A stretch of 6,642 bases of DNA from Natrialbaceae archaeon Tc-Br11_E2g1. Its GTDB lineage: Archaea; Halobacteriota; Halobacteria; Halobacteriales; Natrialbaceae. The stretch is from NCBI GenBank assembly GCA_001564255.1, contig LKNC01000159.1:1-6642 (forward strand), read 5' to 3'. The notes beneath the pieces were generated by a model, which worked only from the letters and a program-made list of their open reading frames with translations, made no database searches and had not been told where the DNA came from. The position numbers and the translations under genes are program-made. Of the stretch, positions 3,689 to 6,642 are shown piece by piece (within the stretch, counting starts at the first letter, position 1; every line of letters begins with the position of its first letter).

Positions 3689-6642
3689 TCAGGCTGAGTC
3701 CGTTCGGGTCCACTCGAGCGCTCGTTCTCTGAGCACGAGCAGACACGGGAGGACGGTCAGACAGGCGAAAAAGGCGAAGACGATGCTCAGGCCAGTCACC
3801 AGACCAAAGCGTTGGAGCGGCGGGGCGAGTGCGAGTGCGAGGACGCCAAAGCCGGCCGCGGTCGTCGCTGCACTACCGAGTAACGCCCCGCCGGTTCCCG
3901 TAATGGTCGCCACGAGCGTTTCATCGAGGGACTCTCGAGCGTCTCTCTCGGCCACGAACCGCTCGCCCATGTGGATGCTGTAGTCTACCCCGAGACCGAT
4001 CGCGAGGCTCGTGATCACCGCGGTCTCGCTGTTGAAGGGAATCTCGAGGACGGCCATCGTCCCGAGCAGCCAGGCGAGTGCGGCGACGACGGGGGCGAGC
4101 GTGACCGCGCCCAGCGAGAGCGACCGGTGGCGCACCCAGTAGAGGACAGTGAGGAAGACGAGGATGACGACGAGCGTGACGCCAAAGGCCTGGACGAGCG
4201 TCTCGAGCAAGGCGTCCTGGACGACGGCGGTGGTGATGGGGCCGCCGGCGGCGATCGCCGTCACGGGTCCGTTGGCCTCGATCGCCGCTGTGAGTTCCCG
4301 GGTGTCCTCGGCGACGTCCTGTGCGGCGGCGTCGCCGCGGACGTCGACGAGGAGCCGACTCGTCTCGTACTCCCCGCCCTCGGTGCGGTAGATGACCTCG
4401 CCCGCGCGCTCGTCGTCGACCTCGAACAGGACGTCGTAGAAGCCGGCGACGTCCTCGTTGGGCAAGCCGTCGCCGGCAGTGTCGCGCGTTTCGAGTTCGG
4501 CCGCGACGGTTTCGTTGTCGGCTGCGAGCTCGCGAACCACGGTATGTGGCCCCTCGATCGCGGCCTCGCCGTCGGGCTCGCGGAGGATCGTTCCGTCGTC
4601 GTCGACCCCGTCAGTCGCCTCGTCGATCGCCTCGAGGGCGGCCGGATCGGTCACGTCCGCACGTATCAGCACCTGGGCCTGACTGCCCTCTCCGCGCTCG
4701 CGGAAGTTCTCGCCCAGGTATTCGGCGTCGTCGGCGATGGTGTACGTGTCCGGGGCGAGCGGGCCGGGCAACGACTGGGCCCACTCGGGGGCGTCCTCGG
4801 GAAGGAAGTCGGCCTCGTTGAACTCCGTGTCGATGCCGGTCGCGCCGTAGGCCCCGCCGACGGCGAGCAGGAAGGCGACGGCGACGACGGCCAGTGGCGC
4901 ACCACGGGCGAGGGCGACCGCTCCCGAGAGCCCCCGGTTGACGAGCCCCGCACCCACGCCGAACGGCGATTTCGCCCGGTTGCGGTCGAATCTCCCCTCG
5001 AGCAGTCCGTCGACCTCGACTTTCAACGCGGGGACGAGCGCCGCGAAGACGACGAACGTCGCAAGGATGCCCCCGGCGCTCAGGATGGCGAAGTCCTGAA
5101 TCGCCGGCAGGGGACTGACGACGTTCGAGAGGAAGCCGACGCCGGTCGAGAACGTCGCGGCGGCGAGCGCGAGGACGACGCCCGTGAGCCCGAGGCCCAT
5201 CCCCGCCGTCGGGCCAATCAGCCCGCCGTCGGTCGCGTCGGGGCTCGGAGCTTTGGGATCTGGCCCGGACTCGAGGTCGCCCGCGCGGGCCTCCCGGTAT
5301 CGCATCACGACGTGCAGCGAGTAGTCGATCGCCAGCCCGATCAGCAAGAACGGAACGGCGATGAGCAACTGGCTCATCGGGATCTCGAGCCAGCCCATGA
5401 TGCCGGCGAGCCAGGCCATCACGACGCCGATGCCGACCAGTCCGAGCAGGACGTCGACGACGTCGCGGTAGGTCACCCCGAGGACGACCAGCACGAGCAC
5501 GAGCGCGACGGGGGTGATGATCGCGAAACTGTCGCCGACGGCGTTCGCCGACGCCTCGTCGCTTATCCCCTGGCCGAAGACGAACGCGTCGGAAAAGCGC
5601 TGGTCGACCAGTTCGGCGATCCCGACCTGGGCGTCGTCGGCCGCCTCGGTGTCGTCGTCGGGCCCGCTGTCGTCGACCTGGAAGATAAAGGCGATTCGCG
5701 ATTCGGCCTCGGTCGACCCCGGTTCGTACCCCGCCGGGAGGAACTCGTAGGCCTCGTCGCGCCGGTCGGCGTCGGGATCGAGAACGTCCGCGAGTACCGC
5801 CTCGACCCCCTCGTCCGAGCGGGACTCGAGGGCGTCGATCTGTTCCTCGAGCGGCGGCATCCCCGCCTCCTCGAGTTCCTGCCGTTCCGCCTCGAGTTCC
5901 GCACGGTCGTCCTCGAGACGCTCGAACTCCTCGGCGAGGACACCCATCGTCCCTCGCTGGTAGAGGTCCCCGCGTTGGTCTCTGAGCTCCTCGAGGCGCT
6001 GTTGTTCCGTCTCGTCGCGCTCTGTGGCCTCGAGGCGCACGAGTTCGTCCTGGCTCTCTCTGAGCGTTCCCGCCGTCGACTCGAACTCCCCACGTTGCTC
6101 CGCTGTGAGGCCCTCGCCCGCGGCCTCGAGGACGTCGTCGTACCGGGTCTCGAGGTCGGCCGTCCGCTCGTCGTAGGTCCCCTCGTCGATCCCCCCGGCC
6201 TCGTACTCGAGGGCCGCCGTCGTGTGCTCGGTCTGGATCTCGAGGACCTCCTCGAGGGCGACCTCGAGGCGCGTGGCGGTCCCGTTCAACTCCGCCGCCC
6301 GCTCGCCGAGTTCGGCCCCGCGGTCCTCGAGGTCGGCTGCCCGATCCTGGCGGATCGCCGTGCTCGCGACGACGTTCTCGAGGGCGAGCACGCCCTCGTC
6401 CTCGAGGGTCGCGTTCAGCGCCGGGTCCTCGCGGACGTCCCGTTGGAGGAACAGCCCCTCGAGTAACGACTCGCGGGTGAGGACGTCACCGCCTTCCTCG
6501 CGGACGACGAGCTGGGCGACGACGGCGTCGTCGGTGCCGTAGGTCGCCTCGATCTCCTCGAGTGCCGCCGTCTCCGCCGAGTCGGTCTCGAACTCCCCGA
6601 TGCCGGCGTCTTCGGTCTCGCCGACGACCGCGCCCGCGGCGA
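3689..6642 (-). CDS. RND/MMPL-family membrane transporter, N-terminus beyond the window
   Basis: This large secondary transporter of the RND superfamily (MMPL/HAE3-like) has 983 codons visible. The frame stays open to the right edge, so TM1 and the true start are missing. Residues are counted from the GTG at 6391, which I do not believe is the start because the family-like sequence upstream (VLTRESLLEGLFLQRDV) is in frame. The first extracellular domain continues to about 288 and contains a long coiled-coil region (about 14-203). A five-helix membrane bundle follows (289-456) with the motif GLAIDYSLH (Asp356). After TM7 (about 497-517) and a second extracellular domain (518-733) comes the second bundle with GLGVDYSIHMGE (Asp803). 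The paired G-x-x-x-D-Y motifs are the family's proton-relay sites, so proton-driven export of a hydrophobic or lipid-like molecule is expected. The substrate is unknown. The stop is TGA at 3691-3689. Confidence 0.92.
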   Translation of the reverse strand, partial: AAGAVVGETEDAGIGEFETDSAETAALEEIEATYGTDDAVVAQLVVREEGGDVLTRESLLEGLFLQRDVREDPALNATLEDEGVLALENVVASTAIRQDRAADLEDRGAELGERAAELNGTATRLEVALEEVLEIQTEHTTAALEYEAGGIDEGTYDERTADLETRYDDVLEAAGEGLTAEQRGEFESTAGTLRESQDELVRLEATERDETEQQRLEELRDQRGDLYQRGTMGVLAEEFERLEDDRAELEAERQELEEAGMPPLEEQIDALESRSDEGVEAVLADVLDPDADRRDEAYEFLPAGYEPGSTEAESRIAFIFQVDDSGPDDDTEAADDAQVGIAELVDQRFSDAFVFGQGISDEASANAVGDSFAIITPVALVLVLVVLGVTYRDVVDVLLGLVGIGVVMAWLAGIMGWLEIPMSQLLIAVPFLLIGLAIDYSLHVVMRYREARAGDLESGPDPKAPSPDATDGGLIGPTAGMGLGLTGVVLALAAATFSTGVGFLSNVVSPLPAIQDFAILSAGGILATFVVFAALVPALKVEVDGLLEGRFDRNRAKSPFGVGAGLVNRGLSGAVALARGAPLAVVAVAFLLAVGGAYGATGIDTEFNEADFLPEDAPEWAQSLPGPLAPDTYTIADDAEYLGENFRERGEGSQAQVLIRADVTDPAALEAIDEATDGVDDDGTILREPDGEAAIEGPHTVVRELAADNETVAAELETRDTAGDGLPNEDVAGFYDVLFEVDDERAGEVIYRTEGGEYETSRLLVDVRGDAAAQDVAEDTRELTAAIEANGPVTAIAAGGPITTAVVQDALLETLVQAFGVTLVVILVFLTVLYWVRHRSLSLGAVTLAPVVAALAWLLGTMAVLEIPFNSETAVITSLAIGLGVDYSIHMGERFVAERDARESLDETLVATITGTGGALLGSAATTAAGFGVLALALAPPLQRFGLVTGLSIVFAFFACLTVLPCLLVLRERALEWTRTDSA
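5783..6352 (-). other. Coiled-coil insertion in the first extracellular domain of the MMPL transporter
   Basis: About 190 residues are almost wholly Glu/Arg/Asp/Gln/Leu/Ala with heptad-spaced Leu, in four likely helices (about 14-62, 71-91, 95-146 and 150-203). Leu-Glu pairs at 159, 166 and 173, then 181 and 188, follow a seven-residue rhythm with one skip. The first extracellular domain is at least 370 residues against about 215 for its counterpart in the second half, so the surplus is roughly the size of this insertion. It probably forms an antiparallel hairpin or bundle outside the membrane. Confidence 0.65.
5825..6562. repeat. Cluster of 18 CTCGAG palindromes
   Basis: CTCGAG begins at 5825, 5846, 5870, 5891, 5912, 5990, 6029, 6125, 6149, 6206, 6239, 6251, 6263, 6326, 6377, 6401, 6458 and 6557. 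Nearly all are in the CTC-GAG phase of the minus-strand gene, encoding Leu-Glu. Several gaps are exactly 21 bases, one coiled-coil heptad. The hexamer is also frequent elsewhere in the window, in genes on both strands. Confidence 0.75.

Noticed and set aside
2828..3697. A 289-codon plus-strand frame overlapping cbtB and cbtA
   Set aside because: The product is Arg/Pro-rich with no membrane helices, as expected from a frame-shifted reading of cbtA; cbtA itself matches its family.
6389..6391. GTG as the start of the MMPL transporter
   Set aside because: The same frame continues without a stop to the window edge and encodes sequence typical of the first extracellular domain, so this is an internal valine codon and the gene is truncated by the window.
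3971..6466. An 831-codon open frame on the plus strand opposite the MMPL transporter
   Set aside because: It is antisense to a gene with clear membrane helices and family motifs. Its translation is low-complexity Arg/Asp/Glu/Gly/Val with no domain. Long antisense frames are expected in GC-rich haloarchaeal DNA with strong third-position GC.
5825..6562. A CRISPR-like or phage-attachment repeat array made of CTCGAG units
   Set aside because: The repeats are only six bases, lie in frame within one coding region and have no unique spacers of constant size; they encode Leu-Glu of a coiled coil.

Overview
The window looks like a chromosomal segment of a halophilic archaeon (class Halobacteria). 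The DNA is GC-rich and the encoded proteins are strongly Asp/Glu-rich. Several genes lack a Shine-Dalgarno sequence and instead carry a short AT-rich TATA-like box about 25-35 bases before the start, as in leaderless archaeal genes. The hexamer CTCGAG is extremely common. No species is assigned; the CTCGAG abundance resembles what I recall of Natrialba-type genomes, which is only an impression.

Layout from left to right. (1) A minus-strand soluble PAS-histidine kinase (51-1124) with no receiver domain and no membrane segment. (2) A divergent intergenic region (about 1125-1298) holding back-to-back promoter elements and a 9-bp tandem repeat containing CTAG. (3) A plus-strand protein with four CBS domains followed by a C-terminal domain whose order of secondary structure and closing helix resemble the ribosome hibernation factor HPF/RaiA (1299-2507). 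(4) A 175-bp gap with a T-rich stop signal and a promoter, then the plus-strand pair cbtB-cbtA (2683-3641). These are predicted cobalt transporter subunits, joined by a TGATG stop/start overlap, with a 12-histidine metal-binding loop in CbtA. (5) A short convergent gap, then a large minus-strand RND/MMPL-type membrane transporter (3689 to beyond the right edge), with a coiled-coil insertion in its first extracellular domain.

The neighbours do not form one obvious pathway. Only cbtB-cbtA is clearly an operon. The CBS protein and the kinase share a divergent regulatory region and could both be stress or energy responsive, but nothing in the sequence proves a link. The most interesting item is the CBS4-HPF-like fusion, which suggests a nucleotide-sensing archaeal ribosome-silencing factor. 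The second is the long heptad-repeat hairpin of the MMPL transporter, encoded by CTCGAG (Leu-Glu) words that are partly spaced at exactly 21 bases.
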